Assembly: GCA_963810815.1 (NCBI GenBank)
Contig: CAWEPB010000014.1
Location: forward strand, 1 to 64,000
Direction of reading: 5' to 3'
Source: CAVQWT01 sp963810815
GTDB lineage: Bacteria; Pseudomonadota; Gammaproteobacteria; Burkholderiales; Casimicrobiaceae
Length of the DNA stretch: 64,000 nt
Every line of letters begins with the position of its first letter. Position 1 is the first letter of the stretch. Of the stretch, positions 8,200-16,548 are shown in pieces. Both the position numbers and the translations under genes were made by a program. Below the pieces are notes generated by a model. The model was not told the origin of the DNA. It did no database searches and was given only the letters and a program-made list of their open reading frames with translations.

Positions 8200-8685
8200 A
8201 TGCTCGCCCGACCGCTCGCCGTCGTCCTCGTCCACCCGGAGATCCCGCCCAACACCGGCAACGTGATCCGGATGACCGCCAACGCCGGCGCACACCTGCA
8301 CCTGGTCGAACCGCTGGGCTTCCGGATGGACGACCGGGAGCTGAAGCGCGCGGGGCTGGACTACCACGAGTACGCGCGCGTCGTCGTCCACGGCGACTGG
8401 GGCGCCTGTCGCGCGGCGCTCGCCGCCGAGGGCCGCACGCGCCTGTTCGCCCTCAGCACGCGCGCGCCGCGTTCGCTGTACGACGAGCGCTTCGCCGCCG
8501 GCGACGTGTTCGTGCTCGGGTCCGAGGCCGCCGGACTGCCGGACGCGGTGCTCGCCGACTTTCCGCCCGAGCGGCAGCTGCGGCTGCCGATGCGCGCCGG
8601 CCAGCGCAGCCTCAACCTGTCGAACGCGGCCGCGGTGGCGGTGTTCGAGGCGTGGCGGCAGCTCGGTTTCGCCGGCGCCGGCTGA
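8200..8685 (+). CDS. trmL: tRNA (cytidine(34)-2'-O)-methyltransferase TrmL
   Basis: TrmL is a SPOUT-class enzyme that methylates the wobble ribose of tRNA-Leu. All family blocks are present in its 161 residues: VVLVHPEIPPNTGNVIRM at 9-26, the substrate segment RRELKRAGLDY-like KRAGLDYHEY, FVLGSEAAGLPD, and the knot LPMRAGQRSLNLSNAAAVAVFE. There is no Shine-Dalgarno sequence. A TATCCT hexamer (8187-8192) ends 7 nt before the ATG, which would suit a leaderless transcript. The gene converges with the prolyl oligopeptidase gene. Confidence 0.93.
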   Translation: MLARPLAVVLVHPEIPPNTGNVIRMTANAGAHLHLVEPLGFRMDDRELKRAGLDYHEYARVVVHGDWGACRAALAAEGRTRLFALSTRAPRSLYDERFAAGDVFVLGSEAAGLPDAVLADFPPERQLRLPMRAGQRSLNLSNAAAVAVFEAWRQLGFAGAG

Positions 8686-8724
8686 ACCGGCGACGGGAAG
8701 CGTCGGGACGGGATTCGTCGAGCG

Positions 8725-10851
8725 TCAGCGCGCGCCGGCCGCCGCATTCATCCCCAGCACGTTCATGATGAAGCGCATCTGGTACTCGTAGTCGTCGATG
8801 CGCTGCTGCGTCGTCTTGCCGGTGCCGTGGCCCGCGTCGAAATCCATGTACAGCAGGAACGGCGACACCTGGCCCGGATTGTTCTGGACCCGGGCGACGA
8901 ACTTCTTCGCGTGCAGCGGATCCACGCGCGAATCGTATTCGCCCGCGACGACCAGCGTCTCCGGCAGGTCCACTCCCTTGCGCACGTTGTGGTACGGCGA
9001 GTAGCGCAGCAGCCAGCCGAACGCATCGGCCTTCTGCGGGTCGCCGTACTCGGGGATCCACAGCGGCGCGATCAGGAATTTCGGGTACCGGATCATGTCG
9101 AGCAGCGGCACCTGGCACACCGCGGCGCGGAAGAGTTCCGGCCGCTGCGTGATCGCCGCCCCGACGAGGAGGCCGCCGTTGCTGCCGCCCATGATCGCGA
9201 GCCGCGCCGGGGTCGTCCACTTCTCCCGCACCAGCCACTCGGCGACGGCGATGAAATCGTCGAAGCTGTTCTGCTTGCTCTCCAGCATGCCCTGCCGGTG
9301 CCAGGTCTCGCCGTACTCCGATCCGCCGCGGATGCCGGCATCGACGAAGATGCCGCCGCGGTTGACGAAGGTCGACAGCGTGCTGATGAAGAACGGGTCG
9401 ATCGCGTTGTTGAAGCCGCCGTAGCCGTGGAGCAGCACCGGGTTGCCGCCGTCCATCGCCGCGTCCTTGCGGCGTACCACGAAGACGGGAATCTTCGCGC
9501 CGTCCTTCGCCGGCACGTACAGCCGCTCGGCGACGAGCGCCGAGGTGTCGACCGGCGGATTGTCGGCCCAGACGAGGTCCCAGGCGAGCGTGCGTCCCGG
9601 CAGCTCGTACACCCGCAGCGGCACCGTGTGCGAAGCGAGCGTCGCATAGGCGGTGTCGGTGCGCAGGTCGTAGGCCAGCCCCGAGACGTTGCCGAACGCG
9701 GGCGGCGGCAGTTCGCGCAGGCGCCGGCCTTCGAGGTCGAACGCCGTCAGCCGCGTCAGCACGTCCTCGCGGTCGAGCGCGAGGATCGCGCCGCTGGTCG
9801 CCTCGACGTCCTCGAGCACCGACGTCTGCTCGGGCAGCAGCGTCCGCCAGTCGGCGAACGCCGGCTTGTCGTACGTCGCCGTCATCAGCTTCCACTTCGG
9901 CGCGTCGTGGTTGGTGCGGATGTAGACGCGGTCGCGGCGAAAGTCCGCGAAGGCGCGGAACCTGTCGCTTTCGAAGATCGTCTGCGGCTCGCCGGCGCCG
10001 CCACCGCGCCGGATGCGGATCCGATTCGACCAGAAGTCGCCGTCCTCGAACACCACGAGGTCGGTGTCCTGGGGCTCGTAGACGGCGCACCAGCGCTTCG
10101 GGTCGGTCAGCGCGACCAGCAGCTCGTCGTCCCGGCGGTCGCTGCCGAGCCGGTGGCGGTAGCAGCGGCGCGGCTCCTGCTTCGCGTCGCCCTCGGCCGT
10201 GCGCGGCGAGATGTAGACGTGCCGCTGGTCGCGCGCCCACGCGATGCCCCAGACGCCGACGACCGGCACCCCCTGCTGCGCGCCGGTGCGCGAATCGAGG
10301 ATGCGGAACTCGAGGATCTCCGAGCCCTTGAGGTAGGTGCCGACCGCCACCAGCGATCCGTCCGGGCTGGGCGTCACCGCGCCGATCGTGGTCTTGCCCG
10401 ACGGGTCGAGCGCGATCGGGTCGAACAGCTGCACGTCGCGGCCGTCGACCTTGGTGAAGAGCTTCGCCTGCGGTTCGCCCTTGAGCGTGCGCTGGATGAA
10501 CATGCGGCCGTTGCGGAACTGCGGCGGCGACGTGCGGTCGCGGTCGATGATCCGCGTGAGCTCGTCGCGCAATCCGGGGACCGGGGGCGCGCGCCGGTCC
10601 AGGAACGCGCGCGCGGCGTCGTGCTGCGCCTTCGTCCACTCGACGACCGCCGGGTCCTTGCCGCTCTCCAGCCAGCGGAATTCGTCGGTGAGGGTGACGC
10701 CGTGCAGCGTCTCGACGACGGGCTTCGACGACGTCGGCGGCGGCTGGAACGCGCGGTCCTGCGCGCCGAGCGGAAGGGCGGGCAGCATCAGCGCGAGCGC
10801 GGCGACGCCAAGTGAAAGCGGCAGGCCGGCAGCGTTGCGGAACAGCGACAT
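8725..10851 (-). CDS. Secreted prolyl oligopeptidase family (S9A) serine peptidase
   Basis: The 708-residue protein opens with a Sec signal peptide (MSLFRNAAGLPLSLGVAAL to ALPLGAQ), so it should act in the periplasm. The region to about residue 430 matches the beta-propeller of the family. The catalytic alpha/beta-hydrolase domain has VLLHGYGGFNN, the nucleophile Ser557 in GGSNGG, Asp near 640 in GEYDSRVDP and His675 in DAGHG. The start at 10851 has GGAG 5 nt upstream. It lies 103 nt downstream of larB on the same strand but has no evident functional link. It cleaves short peptides after proline in characterised relatives. Confidence 0.9.
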   Translation of the reverse strand: MSLFRNAAGLPLSLGVAALALMLPALPLGAQDRAFQPPPTSSKPVVETLHGVTLTDEFRWLESGKDPAVVEWTKAQHDAARAFLDRRAPPVPGLRDELTRIIDRDRTSPPQFRNGRMFIQRTLKGEPQAKLFTKVDGRDVQLFDPIALDPSGKTTIGAVTPSPDGSLVAVGTYLKGSEILEFRILDSRTGAQQGVPVVGVWGIAWARDQRHVYISPRTAEGDAKQEPRRCYRHRLGSDRRDDELLVALTDPKRWCAVYEPQDTDLVVFEDGDFWSNRIRIRRGGGAGEPQTIFESDRFRAFADFRRDRVYIRTNHDAPKWKLMTATYDKPAFADWRTLLPEQTSVLEDVEATSGAILALDREDVLTRLTAFDLEGRRLRELPPPAFGNVSGLAYDLRTDTAYATLASHTVPLRVYELPGRTLAWDLVWADNPPVDTSALVAERLYVPAKDGAKIPVFVVRRKDAAMDGGNPVLLHGYGGFNNAIDPFFISTLSTFVNRGGIFVDAGIRGGSEYGETWHRQGMLESKQNSFDDFIAVAEWLVREKWTTPARLAIMGGSNGGLLVGAAITQRPELFRAAVCQVPLLDMIRYPKFLIAPLWIPEYGDPQKADAFGWLLRYSPYHNVRKGVDLPETLVVAGEYDSRVDPLHAKKFVARVQNNPGQVSPFLLYMDFDAGHGTGKTTQQRIDDYEYQMRFIMNVLGMNAAAGAR

Positions 10852-10954
10852 GGGATCTCCGACGGGAATGGACGCGTGGCGGCGGCGGACGGGGTCGTCG
10901 GCCGCGCGCGTGGAACGGGTGGTCCGGCACGGAGGGCAAGGCATTGCGTGCGGG

Positions 10955-11614
10955 TCAACCGCGCGCATGGGCGCCGAGGATCCGCAGCGCCGCATGCGCC
11001 GCGCCGAAGCCGTTGTCGATGTTGAGCACCGCGAGGCCCGACGCGCAACTCGCCAGTGCCGCCCGGAGCGCCGTCCGGCCGCCGGCGCCGACGCCGTAGC
11101 CGACCGAGGTCGGCACGGCGAGCACCGGGCAGGGCACGAGCCCGGCCAGCACGCTGAAGAGCGCGCCCTCCATCCCGGCGACCGCGATCACGACCCGGTG
11201 CCGGCGGATCTCCTCCACCCGCTCCATCAGCCGCCAGAGTCCGGCCACGCCGACGTCGACGATCAGCGTCGCCGACTCGCCCTCGAACGCGAGCGTGCGC
11301 GCGGCCTCGCCCGCAACCGGTGCATCCGAAGTGCCGCCGGAAACGATCGCGATGCGCTCCGCCCCGCGCGGCGCGGGAATGCCGCCGAGGATCGCGGTGC
11401 GCGACGGGGCGTCGTAGTCGAGCGCGCCGCTCGCGGGGGCGGCGAGTCGTGCGAACTTGCGTTCGCCGAGGCGGGTGAGCAGCAGCCGTCGCCCCAGTTC
11501 CGCGGCGTGCGCGACGATGGCGTCGATCTGCGCCGCGGTCTTGGGCTCGCAGAGCACCGCCTCGCTCGTGCCGGTGCGGGCGGCGCGGTCCCAGTCGAGC
11601 CGGTGCTCAACCAC
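10955..11614 (-). CDS. larB: Nickel-pincer cofactor biosynthesis protein LarB (carboxylase/hydrolase)
   Basis: LarB carboxylates nicotinic acid adenine dinucleotide at C5 and cleaves the phosphoanhydride to give P2CMN, the first step of nickel-pincer nucleotide synthesis. The 219-residue protein has the short N-terminal segment EAVLCEPKTAAQI and a PurE-like domain with VSGGTSDAPVA, EGALFSVLAGLV, AVPTSVGYGVGAGG and VLNIDNGFGAA. The start is a GTG at 11614, overlapping the larE stop by 8 nt. It is the last lar gene of the minus-strand series larA-C-E-B. Confidence 0.93.
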   Translation of the reverse strand: MVEHRLDWDRAARTGTSEAVLCEPKTAAQIDAIVAHAAELGRRLLLTRLGERKFARLAAPASGALDYDAPSRTAILGGIPAPRGAERIAIVSGGTSDAPVAGEAARTLAFEGESATLIVDVGVAGLWRLMERVEEIRRHRVVIAVAGMEGALFSVLAGLVPCPVLAVPTSVGYGVGAGGRTALRAALASCASGLAVLNIDNGFGAAHAALRILGAHARG

Positions 11615-12422
11615 GCGGCGCCCCGGTCAGGAACGCGGCGCCGCGCACGTAGGGACGGACGCCGGCGAACGCGCGGCCGCTCCCCCGGCACTCGCGCGCG
11701 CCGATTTCGCGGGCGATCGCGTCGGCAGCGGGGTCCTGCGCAATCCCCAGCTCGATGACGACGCCGGCGTGGGTGACGCGGCAGCGCACGACGGCGTCGC
11801 GACCGAGCGCCGCCGCGAGCCGCGACTCGACGCCGTCGATGAACGCGAGGTCGCCCGGGTCGATCGCGATCCCGGTCTCGACGCGGCTCGACAGGCAGGG
11901 CTGCGCCGGCAGCCGCTCGAGATCGGCGAGGCCGAGGCGCGCGGCGAGCGCGTACACCGCCGCCTTGTCGAGGCCCGCGTCGACGTAGGGATGCACGACG
12001 CCGCGCTCGGCCGCCGCGCGAAGCCCCGGCCGATAGTCCGAAAGATCGTCCAGGTTCGTGCCCGAGGCGATCGGATCGGCCGTGGCCTGGCGGATCCGCG
12101 CATACAGGTTCGTCTTGCACCAGTAGCAGCGGTCGACGGGATTGGCGCGGTAGCGCTCGTCGCCGAGCTCCCCCGCGTCGATGACCACCAGCGGCCAGCC
12201 GTGCCGCGCGGCGTGCGTCTCGACTCGGGACCGCGCCGCCGCCGGCACCGCCGGGCCCGCGGCGTGATACATCGTGACGCGCGCCCGGGAATACCGGTGC
12301 GCGACGTGCGCGAGCGTCATCGAGTCCACGCCGCCGGAGACCGCGAGCGCGAGCGTCTCGTGGCGGTCGAGCTCGGCGGCGAGCGCGGTCGGCACGCCGT
12401 GCGCGGTCGACGGGGCGCTCAT
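11607..12422 (-). CDS. larE: LarE sulfur transferase of nickel-pincer cofactor synthesis (three-cysteine type)
   Basis: LarE adenylates P2CMN and replaces its two carboxyl groups by thiocarboxylates. The PP-loop motif SGGVDS is at residues 29-34. Cysteines lie at 99 and 102 (RCYWCK) and at 176 (QPCLSSR). Cys176 matches the sacrificial cysteine of the L. plantarum enzyme even in number. The extra CxxC places this protein with the three-cysteine LarE homologues that have been proposed to use a [4Fe-4S] cluster instead of sacrificing their own sulfur. The ATG at 12422 overlaps the larC stop by 4 nt. Confidence 0.93.
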   Translation of the reverse strand: MSAPSTAHGVPTALAAELDRHETLALAVSGGVDSMTLAHVAHRYSRARVTMYHAAGPAVPAAARSRVETHAARHGWPLVVIDAGELGDERYRANPVDRCYWCKTNLYARIRQATADPIASGTNLDDLSDYRPGLRAAAERGVVHPYVDAGLDKAAVYALAARLGLADLERLPAQPCLSSRVETGIAIDPGDLAFIDGVESRLAAALGRDAVVRCRVTHAGVVIELGIAQDPAADAIAREIGARECRGSGRAFAGVRPYVRGAAFLTGAPRG

Positions 12423-13740
12423 TCGTCGGGGTCTCCGAGCGAGCGCGCTTCGGCGGCGGTGCGCGCTCGCCGCCGGGCCGCGAGCCCGCCCGAGGCGGCG
12501 ACGTCGTCGTGCGCGGCCTTCGCGGTACGCTCGCCGCCGGGTCGGGTGGCGACCTTCACGGACAGCGTCGCGCCGCCGACGGCGCAGGCGACTTCCGCGC
12601 GCGGCAGCGTGCGCCGGCGCTCCTCGCGAAGGCGCAGGCCCAGCGTCGACGTCTCGGTGAAGCACGCGGTCGCCACCGCGTCGGCCGCGGCGGCGCGCGC
12701 CAGCACCCGGTAGTCGGCGACCGGGCGGCCCTTCTTCCCGGCGCGCGAGCCGACCGACACGTCCAGCACGCCCGGCGTCGCGCGGAGCCGGTCGGCGGCG
12801 AGGGCGATTTCCTCACCGGTCATGTCGTCGATGTCGAATTCGAGCAGCGCGATCTGGTCGGCGTCGAAGCCGTCGTCGCGCTCGAACACCAGCGCGCGCA
12901 GCAGGTTCGGGATGCCCGGAAGCGTGCGCGTTCCCGCGCCGCTGCCGGCGGCGACGAGGCGCCCGCCATCGCGGCGCGCGCTGCAGGCCGCGGCGGGAAC
13001 GAGGTGGCGCAGGATCGCCGCCCCGGTCGGGGTCACGCGCTCGCCGGGCACGCCGTCGTCGCGCCACGGATAGCCCGCGAGCAGCCGGGCCGTCGCCGGC
13101 GCGGGCACCGGCAGCAGGCCGTGCGCGGTTCGCACCGTGCCGCCGCCCAACGGCAGCGCCGACGCGGTCCAGCGCGCACCCTCGAGCGCCGCCGCGATCG
13201 CGCCGGCGGCGACCAGGTCCAGCCGCGAATCCCAGTCCGCCAGCTCGTGGAAATGGACGTCGTCGGCTGCGACGCCGTGCACTGCGGCCTCGGCTTCGGC
13301 CAGCAGCTCGAGCAGCGCCAGCGCGTGCCGCCGGGTCGGCGCCGACAGCGGCGCGTTCACGAGCTCGTGGCGCAGCTGCGGATACGAGGTCCCGACGCTG
13401 CCGTGCAGCGACCCGTGCGCGTCGTGGATGGCGTGGTTTCCGCGGTCGTGGCCGTGGTCGTCGTCGTCGTGGTTGTCGTTGTGGTTGTCGTGTGCTGTGC
13501 GGGCGCGCCGCGACAGGGCCGACCGGCGGGATCGAGACCGAAGCCGCGTGCGCGAAGGCCGGCGTTCGTCGTCTCCCGGAACGCGGGCGCGGCGGCGCCG
13601 GCGGGCCGAACCTTCGTCAATTCGGCGAGCACCGGTTCCGCGAGCGCGGGAAAGGCGTCGACGATCGCCGCGACGAACATGTCCCCGCTGATCCCGCCGA
13701 CCAGGTCGAGATGGATGGCGAGCGCGCCGGGTGCCGGCAT
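12419..13740 (-). CDS. larC: LarC nickel insertion enzyme, reading frame broken once
   Basis: LarC is the CTP-dependent cyclometallase that inserts nickel into the pincer nucleotide. The N-terminal frame (from 13740) reads IHLDLVGGISGDMFVAAIVD and RETTNAGLRARGFGLD. The C-terminal frame reads EAAVHGVAADDVHFHELADW and LLEFDIDDMTGEEI. The two frames differ by one base. Adding one C near 13492 joins them and gives a His/Asp-rich stretch (HHDNHNDNHDDDDHGHD), the metal-binding region expected between LarC domains. Read unshifted, the same DNA gives an implausible run of threonines. Programmed frameshifting is known for larC of L. plantarum, but an assembly error is equally possible. It follows larA by 10 nt. 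Confidence 0.85.
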
Positions 13741-13750
13741 CGCGGCCGCT

Positions 13751-15052
13751 TCAGGCGACGACGGGGACGACATACGGCCCTTCGGGAATCACGGCGACCG
13801 CGCCGTCGCCGGCGCGCGCGACCGCGGCCGTCAGCGCGCCCTCGACCGAGCCGACGTTCTCTACGCCGGTCAGGCGGCGCTCCTCGTCGTCGAGGCCCGT
13901 CGTGTAGAGCTGCACGCGCCCGGCGCGCAACGACTTCAGCTGCATCTCGGTCTGCCACTCGTCGACGTCGGCGAAGCGCTTGGCCAGCAGCGTCTGCAGG
14001 AACGCATCGGGACCGAGCTCGCACAGGCGGCGCTGCGACGCGCGAAACTCGTGCGATCCGAAGCCTTCCGAGCAGGCGGAGGCGACGATCAGCGTGCCTC
14101 CCGGCGCCAGGATGTCGAGCGGCGTCACCATGCCCTTGACGGTCTGGTAGTAGGTCTTGTCCAGCGGGTCGCCGGCGGCGGACGTCAGCACCGTCGCAAA
14201 GCGCCGGCCGACGGGCAACCGCGTGCTTCCGGCCACGAACTCCACCGCGGCGAGGTGGCTTTCGACCACTTCGCCGAAGTTGACGTGCACGAGGTCGCGA
14301 TCCTCGTCGATCACCGTGTTGACCGCGTAGACCTCGCCCAGCATGCGCACGATCGCGAGCTGCTCCTCGTGCAGCGGATTGCCGGACAGGTTGCACTGGA
14401 TCGCCGCCGGGTCCTCCATGAAGCGCGCGCTGTGGAAGGTGCGGATCGTGTCCTCGTGGGCGATCCCCGGCGCGATGACCTTCCGCCCGCCGGAGTAGCC
14501 GGCCATGAAGTGCGGCTCGACCAGCCCGGTGGCGATCCGCAGCTCCGCCTCGACGAAGCGGCGGTCGAGCCTGACCGGCGTGTTCCGGCCGGGGGTGACG
14601 CCGAGGTCGACGTGCGCGGCGGCATCGCGCGCGAAGTGGTTCTCCACGCGCACGGTCGCGAGCACCCAGGGGTCGCCGACCAGCGCCTCGAGCTCCGGTC
14701 CCTCGTTCGGCCGATGCAGGCCCGTCGCCACCAGCACGGTGATGCGCTCGCGCGGCATGCCGGCGGCGAGCATGCCTTCGATCAGCGGCCGCAGGAACAG
14801 GTGATTGGGAACGGGCCGCGTGATGTCGCAGATCAGGATGCAGGCGCTGCTGCGCCCCCGCGCCAGCACCGCGAAGGTCGGCGCGCCGACCGGGCGCGCC
14901 AGCGCGTCGCGCACCGCGGCGCGCGGATCGGGGAGCTTCGGCAGCGGCGGCTTGCCGATGACGGTCGCGCGCGCCCCCGCGGGCAGCGGGACGCGCAGCC
15001 CGGTCCGGCCGTAGAGGATCTCGACGGTGCTTCCTGCGGGGAGTTCGCTCAT
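13751..15052 (-). CDS. larA: LarA-family nickel-pincer-dependent racemase/epimerase (operon copy)
   Basis: LarA-type enzymes interconvert 2-hydroxyacid stereoisomers by hydride transfer using the nickel-pincer nucleotide. In this 433-residue protein the pincer lysine is Lys191 (SGGRKVIAPGI). The catalytic and nickel histidines are His113 (TGLHRPN), His181 (EPHFMAGYSGG) and His207. The 10- and 16-residue spacings around the lysine equal those of L. plantarum LarA (174/184/200). The ATG at 15052 has GAGG 5 nt upstream. The substrate is not predictable: the family includes lactate, malate and other hydroxyacid racemases. First gene of the larA-C-E-B operon. Confidence 0.9.
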   Translation of the reverse strand: MSELPAGSTVEILYGRTGLRVPLPAGARATVIGKPPLPKLPDPRAAVRDALARPVGAPTFAVLARGRSSACILICDITRPVPNHLFLRPLIEGMLAAGMPRERITVLVATGLHRPNEGPELEALVGDPWVLATVRVENHFARDAAAHVDLGVTPGRNTPVRLDRRFVEAELRIATGLVEPHFMAGYSGGRKVIAPGIAHEDTIRTFHSARFMEDPAAIQCNLSGNPLHEEQLAIVRMLGEVYAVNTVIDEDRDLVHVNFGEVVESHLAAVEFVAGSTRLPVGRRFATVLTSAAGDPLDKTYYQTVKGMVTPLDILAPGGTLIVASACSEGFGSHEFRASQRRLCELGPDAFLQTLLAKRFADVDEWQTEMQLKSLRAGRVQLYTTGLDDEERRLTGVENVGSVEGALTAAVARAGDGAVAVIPEGPYVVPVVA

Positions 15053-15088
15053 GACTGCCTCGGGTCGTCGCCGGCGGCGCGCGGCCGG

Positions 15089-15111
15089 CCCCACGCCAGG
15101 TGGGGTTTTTT
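15089..15111 (+). terminator. Hairpin plus T-tract between the divergent larA genes
   Basis: On the plus strand CCCCAC-GCCAG-GTGGGG is a perfect 6-bp hairpin followed directly by six T. It looks like an intrinsic terminator for plus-strand transcription, yet it lies upstream of the plus-strand LarA homologue and inside the presumed leader of the minus-strand larA. It may block antisense read-through or act as a leader hairpin. A possible minus-strand -10, TAGACT, is at 15135-15140. Nothing else stands out in the 232-nt gap. Confidence 0.5.
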
Positions 15112-15284
15112 GCCGGCACGGCCCGCCGACGGGGAGTCTACCGCGTCCCGCCGCGTGCGTTGGACCGGGCCGAACGGGGTACCGCCCGGCGCGGCGGAGG
15201 CCGCGGCACGGCGCCGCGGCTCCGTCCATCCGTCCATCCGGCGGGGGGGCGAACGTCCACCGCAAGGCGTGTAGGCTATGCGGG

Positions 15285-16535
15285 ATGATCGGATCGGGTC
15301 GCACCGACGGCTACCTCACCGACGACGAGACGCGGGCGATCGTCGGCGACGCGCTCGCCTCGCTCCCGGTCGACGGCAAGCGCGTGCTCTTCATCATTCC
15401 CGACGGCACGCGCACGATGCCGATGCCGATGCTGTTCGGACTCTTCCAGTCCCTGCTCGGCGGCCGGGTCGCGGCGCTCGACTTCCTCGTCGCGCTCGGC
15501 ACCCACCAGCCGATGGACGACGCGGCGCTGTCGAAGCTCGTCGGGCAGCCGGTGGTCGCGGGACGGGCCGGCGCGTCGCGCATCCACAACCACGAGTGGC
15601 ACGACCCGGCGATGTTCGCGCCCATCGGCGTGATTCCCGCCGCGGAGATCTCGGCGCTCACCGGCGGCCGGCTGGCGCAGGACGTCCCGGTGTCGCTCAA
15701 CCGCCGCATCTTCGACTACGACCACGTCGTGATCTGCGGACCGGTGTTCCCGCACGAGGTCGTCGGCTTCTCGGGCGGCAACAAGTACTACTTCCCCGGC
15801 ATCGCCGGCCCCGAAATCATCAACTTCACGCACTGGCTCGGCGCCCTGATCACCAATTTCGAGGTGATCGGGTCCGGGTACACGCCGGTGCGCGCGGTGA
15901 TCGACCGCGCCGCGTCGATGGTGACCGTGCCCACGTCCTGCCTCGCGCTGGTCGTCACGCCGGAGGGTCTGGCCGGTCTCTATTTCGGGTCGGCGCGCGA
16001 AGCCTGGGAGCGCGCGTCGGCGCTGTCGTCGAAGCGGCACATCGTCTGGCTCGACCGGCCGATGCGGCAGGTGCTGTCGGTGATGCCGCCGATGTACGCC
16101 GACATCTGGACCGCGGGCAAGGGCATGTACAAGATCGAGCCCGCCGTCGCCGACGGCGGCGAGGTGATCATCTACGCTCCGCACATCACCGAGGTCAGCG
16201 TCACGCACGGCCGCATCCTCGAGGAAATCGGCTATCACTGCCGCGACTACTTCCTCGCGCAGCCCGAGCGCTTCGCACAATACCCGGGCGGCGTGCTCGC
16301 GCACTCGACGCACGTCAAGGGCATGGGCACCTACGACGCGGGCGCGGGGATCGAGACGCCGCGCGTGCAGGTGACGCTCGCCACCGGCATTTCCGAGGCG
16401 CGCTGTCGGAAGATCAATCTCGGCTACCGCGACCCGGCGTCGATCGACGTCCGCGCCTGGCAGGGCCGCGAGGCGGAGGGCATCCTGCTGGTCCCGCGCG
16501 CAGGGGAAATGCTCTACCGGCTGAAGCCGCGCTGA
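15285..16535 (+). CDS. Second LarA-family (DUF2088) nickel-pincer-dependent enzyme
   Basis: The 416-residue protein is a divergent LarA homologue with LFIIPDGTRTMPMP near residue 35. It keeps His74 (LGTHQP), His157 (FPHEVVGFSGG), the pincer lysine Lys167 (GGNKYYFPG) and His183 (NFTHW). Spacings 157/167/183 match the 10/16 spacing of L. plantarum LarA, so it should bind the same cofactor. The substrate pocket sequence differs from its neighbour, which suggests a different hydroxyacid. It is transcribed away from larA. The ATG at 15285 lacks a Shine-Dalgarno sequence, and a TAGGCT hexamer ends 7 nt upstream, compatible with a leaderless mRNA. Confidence 0.88.
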   Translation: MIGSGRTDGYLTDDETRAIVGDALASLPVDGKRVLFIIPDGTRTMPMPMLFGLFQSLLGGRVAALDFLVALGTHQPMDDAALSKLVGQPVVAGRAGASRIHNHEWHDPAMFAPIGVIPAAEISALTGGRLAQDVPVSLNRRIFDYDHVVICGPVFPHEVVGFSGGNKYYFPGIAGPEIINFTHWLGALITNFEVIGSGYTPVRAVIDRAASMVTVPTSCLALVVTPEGLAGLYFGSAREAWERASALSSKRHIVWLDRPMRQVLSVMPPMYADIWTAGKGMYKIEPAVADGGEVIIYAPHITEVSVTHGRILEEIGYHCRDYFLAQPERFAQYPGGVLAHSTHVKGMGTYDAGAGIETPRVQVTLATGISEARCRKINLGYRDPASIDVRAWQGREAEGILLVPRAGEMLYRLKPR

Positions 16536-16548
16536 GCGCGGGTCCGGA

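Noticed and set aside
13430..13500. A polythreonine tract of about 13 residues in the N-terminal larC frame
   Set aside because: The neighbouring frame gives a His/Asp-rich metal-binding stretch continuous with the LarC C-terminal domain, so the threonines are an out-of-frame reading.
12509..15274. A plus-strand open frame of about 920 codons opposite larC and larA
   Set aside because: It is the antisense shadow of the lar genes; composition is Arg/Gly/His-rich and it lacks a credible start and motifs.
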